A stretch of 64,000 nucleotides of DNA from UBA2210 sp036825195 (GCA_036825195.1 DAISYQ010000013.1:1-64000), one strand, 5' to 3'; positions 7,281 to 13,862 are shown, numbered from the stretch's first letter. Made by a program: numbers and translations. The notes: generated by a model from the letters alone, not told the origin.

Positions 7281-7361
7281 AGTGTAAGGGGATGGTGTAG
7301 TACGTAGTTGTTTCAGCTATGTTTGGCTTTTATACAGAAACTATATAAACACTGTTATAAC
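7281..7361 (+). other. attI-like site 3 (degenerate)
   Basis: After the IntI tail the sequence resembles attI-like sites 1 and 2 (AGTGTAAGGGGATGGTGTA, later TTTGGCTTTTATACAGAAACT) but is shortened by about 100 bases. It ends in the palindromic octamer GTTATAAC (7354-7361) instead of GTTAGGC. The next cassette gene starts 16 bases later. Confidence 0.5.
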
Positions 7362-7376
7362 CTCAGGAAACTAATC

Positions 7377-7826
7377 ATGATTATCCGAAAAATCAAAGAA
7401 AGTGAACTAAATCAACTTATTGAACTATACTTTCATTATACCCATGAAGATAATTTACCAACTTTAGCGCCTGATAAAATCCGAGAAATATGGAAGCAGA
7501 TTGAATCAAATCCTTTGATAAATTACTTTGTCCTGGAAACTGAAAACAAGATAGTAGCATCCTGTATTCTCTCAATTACTCCATCATTCATAAGAGGTGG
7601 CGATGGTTATGGGTTAATTGAACATGTTGTAACGCATACTGATTATCGACAAAGAGGATTTGGGAAAGCAATTGTTAAATTTTCTTTGGATTATGCGTGG
7701 AATAATGGATGTACGGAGGTTATGCTGTTATCGGGATCTCATCTCAAGAGAGCACATGCTATGTATGAAAAATTAGGGTTTGATAAATTTCGAAAAACTG
7801 GGTTTATTATGTATAAGCCCAGATAA
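7377..7826 (+). CDS. GNAT-family N-acetyltransferase (cassette)
   Basis: A 149-residue GNAT. EHVVTHTDYRQRGFGKAIVKF carries the acetyl-CoA pyrophosphate-binding R/Q-x-x-G-x-G/A loop, and SGSHLKRAHAMYEKLGFDKF is the usual C-terminal motif. It should acetylate an amine or amino-acid-like substrate, unidentified. The ATG at 7377 has AGGAA upstream; an in-frame extension to 7308 would run through the attI-like sequence and is unlikely. The gene is clearly more A+T-rich than the next cassette genes, as expected for cassettes of different origin. No clear attC follows; GTTATAA at 7850 may be a relic. Confidence 0.85.
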   Translation: MIIRKIKESELNQLIELYFHYTHEDNLPTLAPDKIREIWKQIESNPLINYFVLETENKIVASCILSITPSFIRGGDGYGLIEHVVTHTDYRQRGFGKAIVKFSLDYAWNNGCTEVMLLSGSHLKRAHAMYEKLGFDKFRKTGFIMYKPR

Positions 7827-8008
7827 TTGTATATGTGAATTAATTAAAAATGTTATAAAAAAAGCCTCCACCCGGGCGCAATCGCCACTCGATGAGTGGA
7901 AGTACAATGTTTACGGCAAATTCATCATTTTACAAAAATCATCGTAGCGCCTGATGCCGGTATTAAGCACGCGATCACATGGACTGATACATGCTTCGAA
8001 GGAATGGT

Positions 8009-8731
8009 ATGGTATCGAAACCAGATAATCAAAAGGCAGCTCAAACAGCGTCTCCTCGCCATTGGATCGGTGTAGTTGTGGTGTATCTTTCCATCCCACT
8101 GGTTCTATTGGTATGCGGAGGGGATTTCGGTTGGTGGCAGGCGTGGGTCTATTCTCTGCTGATCGTTGCCGCCGGCATAGGGGGGCGCATTTTGGCGGAA
8201 CGGCGGCATCCGGGGTTGATGGCCGAACGACAAAACATTGAGAAGATCCAACAAAGTGCGAAAGCTTGGGACAAAGTGCTTGCTCCGCTGATGGCGCTGG
8301 GTTTAGTGTTCCCATTGGTTATTGTGGCAGGGCTCGATCACCGCCGTGGCTGGTCCCCCGTATTTCCGCTATGGCTCATTGTGCTCGGCTTCATCTTGAT
8401 CACGCTAGGATACGCTTTCTCTTCGTGGGCATTGGCAGAGAACCGCTTTTTTTCCAGCGTGGTGCGTATTCAGACGGATCGAGGGCATGTGGTGTGTGAC
8501 AGTGGCCCATATCGGATTGTTCGGCATCCGGGCTATGCTGGAAATATTCTGCCACTGCTGGGTATTGTGCTGGCCTTAGACTCGGTGTGGACACTCATTC
8601 CGGCGACCGTGGCGTTGATCATCACGGTGATCAGAACCGCGCTGGAAGACCAGACTCTACAGGAAGAGTTGCCAGGGTATCAGGAATATACGCGGCGCGT
8701 GCACTATCGGTTGATTCCGGGGATTTACTGA
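8009..8731 (+). CDS. Isoprenylcysteine carboxyl methyltransferase-like membrane protein (cassette)
   Basis: About 240 residues with five or six membrane segments. The C-terminal half has SGPYRIVRHPGYAGNIL and RTALEDQTLQEELPGYQEYT, diagnostic of the ICMT/PEMT methyltransferase superfamily; the last residues (YRLIPGIY) are also typical. AAGGA sits 5-6 bases before the ATG at 8009, which is preferred over the ATG at 7991. It lies in the cassette region and a long attC starts 78 bases after its stop. Substrate unknown; bacterial relatives are often annotated only as isoprenylcysteine methyltransferase family. Confidence 0.83.
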   Translation: MVSKPDNQKAAQTASPRHWIGVVVVYLSIPLVLLVCGGDFGWWQAWVYSLLIVAAGIGGRILAERRHPGLMAERQNIEKIQQSAKAWDKVLAPLMALGLVFPLVIVAGLDHRRGWSPVFPLWLIVLGFILITLGYAFSSWALAENRFFSSVVRIQTDRGHVVCDSGPYRIVRHPGYAGNILPLLGIVLALDSVWTLIPATVALIITVIRTALEDQTLQEELPGYQEYTRRVHYRLIPGIY

Positions 8732-8808
8732 AGGGGCTCATCTGTGCGATTTGATGGGGCGGGTAGGAAGGGTTCGTTTTCAGAATGTGCAAGAGAGCGT
8801 GTAAGAGC

Positions 8809-8933
8809 GCCCGACAATTCGCTCAAGCACAAAGCTCAAACTTGGGCTTTGCTTAATCGGCTTCGGCCATCTCAATTATAACCCGAATTTACTTTAACCT
8901 CGGCTAGGCGCGCGTCTTAGCTTTACGTTCTGC
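8809..8933 (+). other. Long attC-like site (about 125 bp)
   Basis: Begins GCCCGACAATTCGCTCAAGC, nearly the left end of classical 59-base elements, and ends with CTTAGCTTTAC-GTTCTGC, resembling the right end. An internal hairpin pairs AAGC-A-AAGCTC with GGGCTTTGCTT. The final core GTTCTGC (8927-8933) is the exact complement of GCAGAAC at 9369, the R'' of the next cassette, which supports the assignment of the right end. Confidence 0.65.
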
Positions 8934-8939
8934 TCATAA

Positions 8940-9368
8940 ATGGTGAATATGGAAATTAGACCATTTGATCCAAATGATGAGGAATCTGTGATCCGACTGT
9001 GGACCGCTTGTGGTCTGGTCGTTCCCTGGAATAATCCTCATCGTGATATTCAGCGCAAGCTTAAAATTCAACCGGATATGTTCCTTGTCGCATGTTCCGA
9101 CGGCCAGGTCATTGCCACGGTCATGGCTGGGTACGATGGCCATCGCGGTTGGATCAATTATCTTGCTGTTCATCCACAACACCGGCACTCTGGGATTGGC
9201 AAACTGATGATGGACGAAGCCGAAAGTCGGCTTCGATCTGCTGGCTGCCCAAAGATTAACCTGCAGGTGCGCGGCACAAATGCTTCGGCGATCCGGTTTT
9301 ACGAGAGAATTGGTTTCAAGAAAGACGATGTCGTGAGCCTCGGAAAACGTCTGGAACCGGATAATTGA
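8940..9368 (+). CDS. YpeA-like GNAT acetyltransferase (cassette)
   Basis: A 142-residue GNAT strongly reminiscent of E. coli YpeA: MEIRPFDPNDEESVIRLW, PWNNPHRDIQRKL, TVMAGYDGHRGWINYLAVHP, RHSGIGKLMM (acetyl-CoA loop), GCPKINLQVRGTN and SLGKRLE at the end. The acceptor is unknown. The start may be the ATG at 8940 or the one at 8949, which matches the family's usual N-terminus. The gene starts 6 bases after an attC and its stop lies on the next attC, so there is almost no non-coding sequence. Confidence 0.88.
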   Translation: MVNMEIRPFDPNDEESVIRLWTACGLVVPWNNPHRDIQRKLKIQPDMFLVACSDGQVIATVMAGYDGHRGWINYLAVHPQHRHSGIGKLMMDEAESRLRSAGCPKINLQVRGTNASAIRFYERIGFKKDDVVSLGKRLEPDN

Positions 9369-9406
9369 GCAGAACATGCGTGTGTAAGAGACACGCGGCG
9401 TTATAA
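9369..9406 (+). other. Short attC-like site
   Basis: Runs from GCAGAAC (9369-9375) to GTTATAA (9400-9406), 38 bp, with a 6-bp stem GCGTGT/ACACGC inside. The first heptamer is the perfect complement of the core (GTTCTGC) at which this cassette begins, which identifies it as the cassette's R''. It is shorter than normal attC sites, so an internal deletion is likely. Confidence 0.55.
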
Positions 9407-9489
9407 AACCTATATCAATCCAGGATTGAAGAAATTAAAGAATGAAATCGAAAATCCAAAACCGGTTATCGCATCCCATAGTTTCTGGG
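9401..9489 (+). repeat. Repeat element A, long copy
   Basis: Begins TTATAAAACCTATATCAATC right at the attC crossover and continues for about 90 bases, nearly the same as 10712-10806. One frame is open (TYINPGLKKLKNEIENPKPV, then ASHSFWEIGG) and continues to the TAA just before the transposase-tail segment, so A may be a fragment of a coding sequence. I cannot name it. Confidence 0.6.
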
Positions 9490-9533
9490 AAATCGGGGGA
9501 AACCATACTTATTTTCTTGACTTAACGTAACTT

Positions 9534-9668
9534 CAGCAAGAAGAAATTATAGAGATGCAAAGGTACGAACATACAGGACGACCACTTGGCAGCGTAGGTT
9601 TTGTCGAAAATCTTGAGAGTTCACTCGGTCGCCCTTTGAAACCGAAAAAGGCGGTAAGGAAACCTAAT
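9534..9668 (+). pseudogene. Y1/REP-type transposase C-terminal remnant, copy 3
   Basis: Encodes YEHTGRPLGSVGFVENLE and GRPLKPKKAVRKPN, the tail of an IS200/REP-type transposase. It is preceded in frame by a TAA and joined at about 9668 to the IntI fragment, one base out of frame. The copies at 5783 and 7137 are closely similar. Confidence 0.6.
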
Positions 9669-9670
9669 GT

Positions 9671-9781
9671 GGGTACGATATCAGAACGATTCAAGAACTG
9701 CTCGGGCATAAAGACATAAAAACCACGATGATCGACACCCATGTGCTTAATCAGGGTCCAAAGGGATTTAAGAGCCTTTAA
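9671..9781 (+). pseudogene. intI: Integron integrase C-terminal remnant with Tyr-to-Asp change
   Basis: Thirty-six codons: GYDIRTIQELLGHKDIKTTM, then IDTHVLNQGPKGFKSL and TAA. This is the uninterrupted box II region of IntI, better preserved than the copy at 3457. The catalytic tyrosine of the TTMIYTHVL motif is Asp here, so it could not be active even as part of a whole protein. No attI-like sequence follows; instead the remains of another cassette start. Confidence 0.78.
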
Positions 9782-9782
9782 T

Positions 9783-9866
9783 AATTTTAGTCAATGGACT
9801 ATCCCTGGTTTAAAACCTGAACATACAAAAGCAATAGATATAGTTAGACGAAAAGTTGTAGGATAG
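9783..9866 (+). pseudogene. 3' remnant of a lost cassette gene
   Basis: About 27 codons (FSQWTIPGLKPEHTKAID, then IVRRKVVG and TAG 9864-9866) lie directly before an attC, where the end of a cassette gene is expected. The rest of the gene is missing, replaced by the IntI tail. Family not recognised. Confidence 0.4.
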
Positions 9867-9884
9867 TATCTTGTTTATTATTAC

Positions 9885-9943
9885 TCACAACATCAGTTTC
9901 AACAAGGACGGGCTGCGCCCGCCTGTTAAACTGCGCGTTAGAT
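9885..9943 (+). other. attC recombination site (59 bp)
   Basis: From TCACAAC (9885-9891) to GTTAGAT (9937-9943). CAGTTT...CGGGC pairs with GCCCG...AAACTG with unpaired extra bases on the left strand, the classic attC dyad. GTTAGAT is a canonical core, and the attC of the next (ankyrin) cassette starts ATCCAAC, its complement except one base. Confidence 0.82.
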
Positions 9944-10016
9944 TTCTTCGTACGGCAAAGGATCATCTTTTATATTCATGTTTCAAAAATATTAAAAACA
10001 ATCTATTGTGAACCTT

Positions 10017-10116
10017 TATTGTCAAATTATGCTTCAGTATATCATTTTACAGAAAGAGGTTTCGCTTATTGTCAAATTATGCTTCAGTATATCATTTTAC
10101 AGAAAGAGGTTTCGCT
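10017..10116 (+). repeat. Perfect 50-bp tandem duplication before the ankyrin gene
   Basis: Units 10017-10066 and 10067-10116 are the same base for base. Each contains the AAAGAGG ribosome-binding motif followed by TTTCGCT; the second is followed directly by the ATG at 10117. The duplication gives the mRNA two copies of the leader and must be recent or selected. Confidence 0.92.
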
Positions 10117-10578
10117 ATGTTGAATCTAAAAAAAATTGCTCTTTTCGCCTTTATTATCTTAGGTATAAATATTAGTGCATATTGTGCAGATTTAGAATCA
10201 GCTGCGTATAATGGCGATAAGCAGAAAGTAATCCAAATATTAAAAACAAAGCCAGATATAAATCATCGAGATAGTTTTGGTGGAACTGCGTTGCATGGCG
10301 CGATGTTCCAAAAAGACTTATCGATAATTGAGATGTTGCTAGATTATGGTTTTGATCCAAATGCTAAAGGTATAAGGAATGGTTATACACCTCTGCATGA
10401 TGCAGTATGGGCAACAAATATAGACGCTGTAAAACTCCTCTTAAGACGAGGAGCAAAACCAGACATAAAAAATAATGATGGATTAACGGCTTATAGCTTT
10501 GCTAAAAATAATGGGAAAAACGAAATAGCCAAATATATAAAAGAATATTCGGAAAAAAAGAATTTGAGCTATGAATAA
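10117..10578 (+). CDS. Secreted ankyrin-repeat protein (cassette)
   Basis: About 153 residues. A signal peptide MLNLKKIALFAFIILG...CA is followed by four ankyrin-type repeats (LESAAYNGDKQKVIQIL, TALHGAMFQKDLSIIEMLLD, TPLHDAVWATNIDAVKLLL, and a final half repeat). Likely periplasmic and involved in protein-protein contact; partner unknown. The start at 10117 is chosen for its signal peptide and the AAAGAGG site; an in-frame start at 10069 would translate one repeat unit. It forms a cassette between the attC at 9885 and the attC-like site at 10593 and is strongly A+T-rich compared with the chromosome. Confidence 0.85.
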   Translation: MLNLKKIALFAFIILGINISAYCADLESAAYNGDKQKVIQILKTKPDINHRDSFGGTALHGAMFQKDLSIIEMLLDYGFDPNAKGIRNGYTPLHDAVWATNIDAVKLLLRRGAKPDIKNNDGLTAYSFAKNNGKNEIAKYIKEYSEKKNLSYE

Positions 10579-10592
10579 GGTCAAAGGTTGAA

Positions 10593-10647
10593 ATCCAACA
10601 TCTCATCAAGTGGGATGCTTCCCGTCCTTTGCGGTAGATTGTTTGTG
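10593..10647 (+). other. attC-like site behind the ankyrin gene (right end uncertain)
   Basis: ATCCAAC (10593-10599) is a good R'' and complements the GTTAGAT core at 9937 with one mismatch. A GGGA/TCCC stem follows. The right end may be GTTTGTG (10641-10647) or GTTGAAC (10699-10705); neither gives perfect L-box pairing. Confidence 0.5.
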
Positions 10648-10711
10648 CGATTGAGGTTTAATTGATTTGCTAATAGAGTCTGTATCGCGGGTTGTGCGGT
10701 TGAACGTATCA

Positions 10712-10806
10712 TTAAAAAACCTATATCAATCCGGGATTGAAGAAATTGAAGAATGAAATCGAAAATTCAAAACCGGTTGTCGCTTCTCGTAGCTTCCAGC
10801 CGGCAG
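10712..10806 (+). repeat. Repeat element A, solo copy at the right end of the array
   Basis: Nearly the same as 9401-9489 from AAAACCTATATCAATC onward, with an open frame TYINPGLKKLKNEIENSKPV then VASRSFQ, but not followed by the transposase tail. It marks the right boundary of the recognisable array. Beyond it, only REP-like hairpins precede the chromosomal TPM genes. Confidence 0.65.
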
Positions 10807-10900
10807 GAACGGCAGCCGGTTCACGCCTCTGTAACCTGTCCGAACAGAAAAAATATAGATCATATAAAAGACAATCTTTGAACTGAACAGTGAGCGCATT

Positions 10901-10920
10901 CCCCGCTGCTTGCGGCGGGG
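10901..10920. repeat. REP-like palindrome 1
   Basis: CCCCGCTGC and GCGGCGGGG around a 2-base TT loop, flanked by TGAGCGCATT and TTAGCGAG. The CCCCG...CGGGG form is that of REP elements mobilised by IS200-like (RAYT) transposases, whose tails occur nearby. No T-run follows, so termination is less likely. Confidence 0.55.
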
Positions 10921-10964
10921 TTAGCGAGTGAATAAAGATACATTTTCCTTAACAGTCGGAGATC

Positions 10965-10984
10965 CCCCGTAACTTGTTGCGGGG
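10965..10984. repeat. REP-like palindrome 2
   Basis: CCCCGTAAC-TT-GTTGCGGGG, the same architecture as the element 64 bases upstream, followed by AGCTTC. The TPM-domain gene starts 22 bases after it, so it forms part of that gene's leader. Confidence 0.55.
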
Positions 10985-11006
10985 AGCTTCAATACGAGGA
11001 TTTTGC

Positions 11007-11654
11007 ATGAAACTAACATTATCAGATGATGATCGCAGCAGCCTGGATACACGCATCGCTGAGACGGAAAAGCGCACCCGAACCCAGATCGTTCTGACAG
11101 TCATCCAGCGCAGTGACACGTACGCAGAACTGCCATGGAAAGCTTTCGCGCTGGGCGCGTCCGTCGCCGGATTGGTCCTTCTTCTGTTGGATTGGTGGTT
11201 GTACGACTGGTATCCGCATGTGACAGCGCTGATAACGGTGGTGGGCATGCTGGCATGTGGCGCCCTGTTTGCATTGCTGACCGTCCTGATTCCGCGTTTT
11301 GCGAAATGCTTCTTATCCGACCATCGCGCTGAATTGGAAGTGGAGCAGTATGCAAAATCGTTATTCCTGGACCGTGAGCTGTTTGCCACTCAAAAAAGGA
11401 CAGGTATTCTGTTTCTGGTCAGTGTATTTGAGCGCCGCGTTGTTATTCTGCCGGACAGGGGCCTGGATGAGCGTTTAAAGGAAGAAGATGTACGCAACAT
11501 GATCGCGGCAATGATGCCGTCTCTGAGACGCAGCCAAATCCGACAGGCATTCGATGCCGGTTTGGACCACCTGTCCCACATATTGGCAACCTCCGAGCCG
11601 GACGCCGGTGATGATGAACTGCCCAACGAAATTATCGAGGAGGAAGGAATATGA
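11007..11654 (+). CDS. TPM-domain membrane protein (COG3762-like)
   Basis: A 215-residue protein with an N-terminal soluble part (SLDTRIAETEKRTRTQIVLTVIQRSDTYAELPW), two membrane helices (about 48-68 and 78-102) and a C-terminal TPM-type segment (ERRVVILPDRGLDERL). TPM_phosphatase domains are found in YgcG-like proteins. The role is uncertain; the group is linked to membrane maintenance. ATG at 11007 with GAGG upstream. It overlaps the next gene by the ATGA tetranucleotide, so the two are translationally coupled. The usual lemA partner is not seen upstream, where the cassette array ends. Confidence 0.78.
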   Translation: MKLTLSDDDRSSLDTRIAETEKRTRTQIVLTVIQRSDTYAELPWKAFALGASVAGLVLLLLDWWLYDWYPHVTALITVVGMLACGALFALLTVLIPRFAKCFLSDHRAELEVEQYAKSLFLDRELFATQKRTGILFLVSVFERRVVILPDRGLDERLKEEDVRNMIAAMMPSLRRSQIRQAFDAGLDHLSHILATSEPDAGDDELPNEIIEEEGI

Positions 11655-12598
11655 AGAGACGATCGATGTTCCTGGTACTCCCCCTCGTGCTGCTCATGGG
11701 CTCCATGCTTTTTGGCGCGGATATCCCCTATCTGACCGGACGAATCACGGACAACGCACAGCTTTTATCCCCGGCGGTTAGCCGGTCACTGTCGGAAGGC
11801 CTGAAAGCACATGAAGACCGCACCGGAAACCAGATCGCTGTCCTGACGATTCCCACAATCGACGGGGAGGGCATTGAAGAATACGCAGCCAAGGTTTTTG
11901 AATCATGGAAACTCGGCCAGAAAGGCAAAGATAACGGTATCTTGATTGTAGTGGTTCCTAACGACCGGCGAATGCGTATTGAAGTCGGTTACGGTCTTGA
12001 GGGAACACTCACCGATGGGATGGCTGGGCAGATCATTCGAACGGTGATGACCCCCAAATTCAAAAATGGAGACTATGAGGGCGGTATCGCCGATGGCGCC
12101 AGGGCCGTGGTAGATGTGCTTGAGGGCGGAGAACTGCCAAAAACGGCCGTCGATACCGGTTCAACAAAAAAGTCGAGATTCTTTGAAATAGAGGGACCTG
12201 AGCTTTCGATTATAGAACGTATCCTCCTCGGAGCGTTTATTTTTGGAATTATCGGAATATTTACCGCGATTGCGATACTCACGCCGGGTTTCGGCTGGTT
12301 TCTTTACTTTTTTTTAATACCATTCTGGGCGACCTTTCCGATCATCATTCTGGGATCCACCGGCGCGTTTATTGGTTTTATCGTGTATATGATTGGCTTT
12401 CCGGTAACAAAACTGTTTTTACGAAAGACCGACTGGTATAAAAAGGCTCATAAAGATTTGCGCACCAAGGGGCGGGCTTCAATCGGCGGCTTATCGATCG
12501 GATCTGGCAGTTCCGGCGGATCATGGTCGTCAGGAGGATCAAGTTTTTCAGGCGGAGGTGGATCATCCGGTGGCGGCGGTGCGTCCGGTAGTTGGTAG
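11651..12598 (+). CDS. YgcG-family TPM-domain protein with Gly/Ser tail
   Basis: A 315-residue protein: signal peptide (about 1-23), TPM domain (about 25-155; LTGRITDNAQLLS, GNQIAVLTI, KDNGILIVVVPNDRRMRIEV-GYGLEG), two C-terminal membrane helices (about 190-260), and a low-complexity Gly/Ser tail SGGSSFSGGGGSSGGGG ending GSW. That tail is characteristic of YgcG proteins. Predicted envelope protein with the TPM domain outside the cytoplasm. It is the second gene of a two-gene operon; an RBS (GAGGAGGAA) overlaps the end of the previous gene. Confidence 0.88.
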   Translation: MKRRSMFLVLPLVLLMGSMLFGADIPYLTGRITDNAQLLSPAVSRSLSEGLKAHEDRTGNQIAVLTIPTIDGEGIEEYAAKVFESWKLGQKGKDNGILIVVVPNDRRMRIEVGYGLEGTLTDGMAGQIIRTVMTPKFKNGDYEGGIADGARAVVDVLEGGELPKTAVDTGSTKKSRFFEIEGPELSIIERILLGAFIFGIIGIFTAIAILTPGFGWFLYFFLIPFWATFPIIILGSTGAFIGFIVYMIGFPVTKLFLRKTDWYKKAHKDLRTKGRASIGGLSIGSGSSGGSWSSGGSSFSGGGGSSGGGGASGSW

Positions 12599-12732
12599 GG
12601 TGAATCTGATATTTGTGAATATTTGAAATTTTCACCCGGAAAGACCGGTAAAAAACAAAATTATTGATTTGTACATATTCTGTTAAAAAGCTGCCACCTA
12701 TTCCTGAATGAGGCTATATCATCATCCTTTCT

Positions 12733-13566
12733 TTACTTTTCCCGATAAATAATGGTGCCCACGTGTTCACCGGCAAGGGCACGGGTGATGTTTCCTTCTT
12801 CCATGCCGTTGATGATCTGTATGCTGTCGAGCACTTCGCTTTCCTGGAGGATCTCGAGGCAGGGACGCTCCACGATCAGATCAACCAGATCCCGCTTCAT
12901 CAGTTCGCGCGCGCCGATCTCGGCGATGAAATCGGCATGGGGGTTCTTTTTCGGGTCATCGGTATACAAGCCCTTTTCGTCCTTGACGAAGATACAGGAC
13001 TTGGAGCCGATGAGGTTGGCGAGGAGCACGGTGCCCACATCGGTGCGGTGCACGGGTATTCGCCCCTTTGCCGGCGGAATGGCAAAGTAGTCGTAGGGCG
13101 GCATGCCGTGCATAATGGGGATGCATTCAGTGGCAAAGTAGGTATGAAGCTTCACCACGTCGTCGTGACCGATCTTTACCCCGCCCCAAGGTGAGAGGAG
13201 GGTGGCGATGAGGAGGGCGTTCTGTTCCGAGATGGTGCTGCCGAACTTCGCTATAATGCCGGTCGGCATGCCGAGTTCGAGACCGATGCTGTAAATGTGG
13301 CGGCTTCTCGTGCCGCCCCCGGTCGTGATGAGGAGTTTGTGGTGGTCCTTGTTCGCAACAATCTCCTTCACGATTGACGGCAGGGCCTTGATTCCCCTGT
13401 CGCAAATTGATTGCCCGCCGATCTTGAGGACGTCCACATCGGGAAACAGGCGGGTCTGGGGCGCCAGTTTGATGCTTTCGTAGAGGTCTTTGCCCACCAG
13501 ACTTTCACCCATGAGCTGACTCTTTACGTGCAGTCTCTTTCCATCCTTTTCTCTTAGAAGTGCCAT
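12733..13566 (-). CDS. Molybdenum-storage-protein-like amino-acid-kinase-fold protein
   Basis: A 277-residue protein of the amino acid kinase / UMP kinase fold. DVLKIGGQSICDRG, HKLLITTGGGTRSRHIYSIG, HGMPPYDYFAIPPAKG, VHRTDVGTVLLAN, FVKDEKGLYTDDP and the C-terminal RALAGEHVGTII match the alpha and beta subunits of Azotobacter MoSto. MoSto packs Mo or W oxide clusters using ATP. Only one subunit gene is present here, so it may form a homo-oligomer. A small basic protein gene lies 83 bases upstream. Storage function and metal specificity are inferred from family resemblance. Confidence 0.85.
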   Translation of the reverse strand: MALLREKDGKRLHVKSQLMGESLVGKDLYESIKLAPQTRLFPDVDVLKIGGQSICDRGIKALPSIVKEIVANKDHHKLLITTGGGTRSRHIYSIGLELGMPTGIIAKFGSTISEQNALLIATLLSPWGGVKIGHDDVVKLHTYFATECIPIMHGMPPYDYFAIPPAKGRIPVHRTDVGTVLLANLIGSKSCIFVKDEKGLYTDDPKKNPHADFIAEIGARELMKRDLVDLIVERPCLEILQESEVLDSIQIINGMEEGNITRALAGEHVGTIIYREK

Positions 13567-13649
13567 ATGAATACCTCGAAATCCTTTTGATGAAATTTTT
13601 CTGTAAAATATTCAAACTTGTGGACTGGGTGGTTCGCTCCGGCAGGGCG

Positions 13650-13862
13650 CTATACTTCTATCTCTTCATCCTGTTTTTCGCCCCGCTTGAGTTCGATCAG
13701 CTCCGCCCCGACTTCACGGGCAATCTGTTCGAGTTCGCTCTTTCGCATATGCTTGACAAATATTTTCATGTCAAGCCCCGCCACCGCCACCAGATTAAAA
13801 CGGGGTTTTTTCTCACCCTCATTAATCTTCTGACGTTCTCGGTAGAAGATTTTTCCGGCCAT
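13650..13862 (-). CDS. Small conserved protein, paralogue of 14174-14374
   Basis: Seventy residues: MAGKIFYRERQKINEGEKKP, then RFNLVAVAGLDMKIFVKHMR and KSELEQIAREVGAELIEL, with an acidic tail. No signal peptide or membrane segment. About 60 percent of aligned positions match the 66-residue protein 310 bases upstream, so the two are real tandem paralogues. The start at 13862 is fixed by that alignment and by a GGAGG-type site. It sits directly before the MoSto-like gene on the same strand, hinting at a shared role, perhaps as partner or regulator. No family recognised. Confidence 0.75.
   Translation of the reverse strand: MAGKIFYRERQKINEGEKKPRFNLVAVAGLDMKIFVKHMRKSELEQIAREVGAELIELKRGEKQDEEIEV

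Noticed and set aside
7911..8315. Minus-strand frame ending in RRYDDFCKMMNLP opposite the membrane methyltransferase gene
   Set aside because: Mostly the shadow of the plus-strand gene. The first 80 bases may be an intergenic repeat, but I could not support it from one copy.
10593..10705. Ankyrin attC extending to the perfect GTTGAAC core at 10699
   Set aside because: The core fits GTTRRRY, but the inner boxes do not pair with the left end, so I kept the shorter form and marked the right end uncertain.
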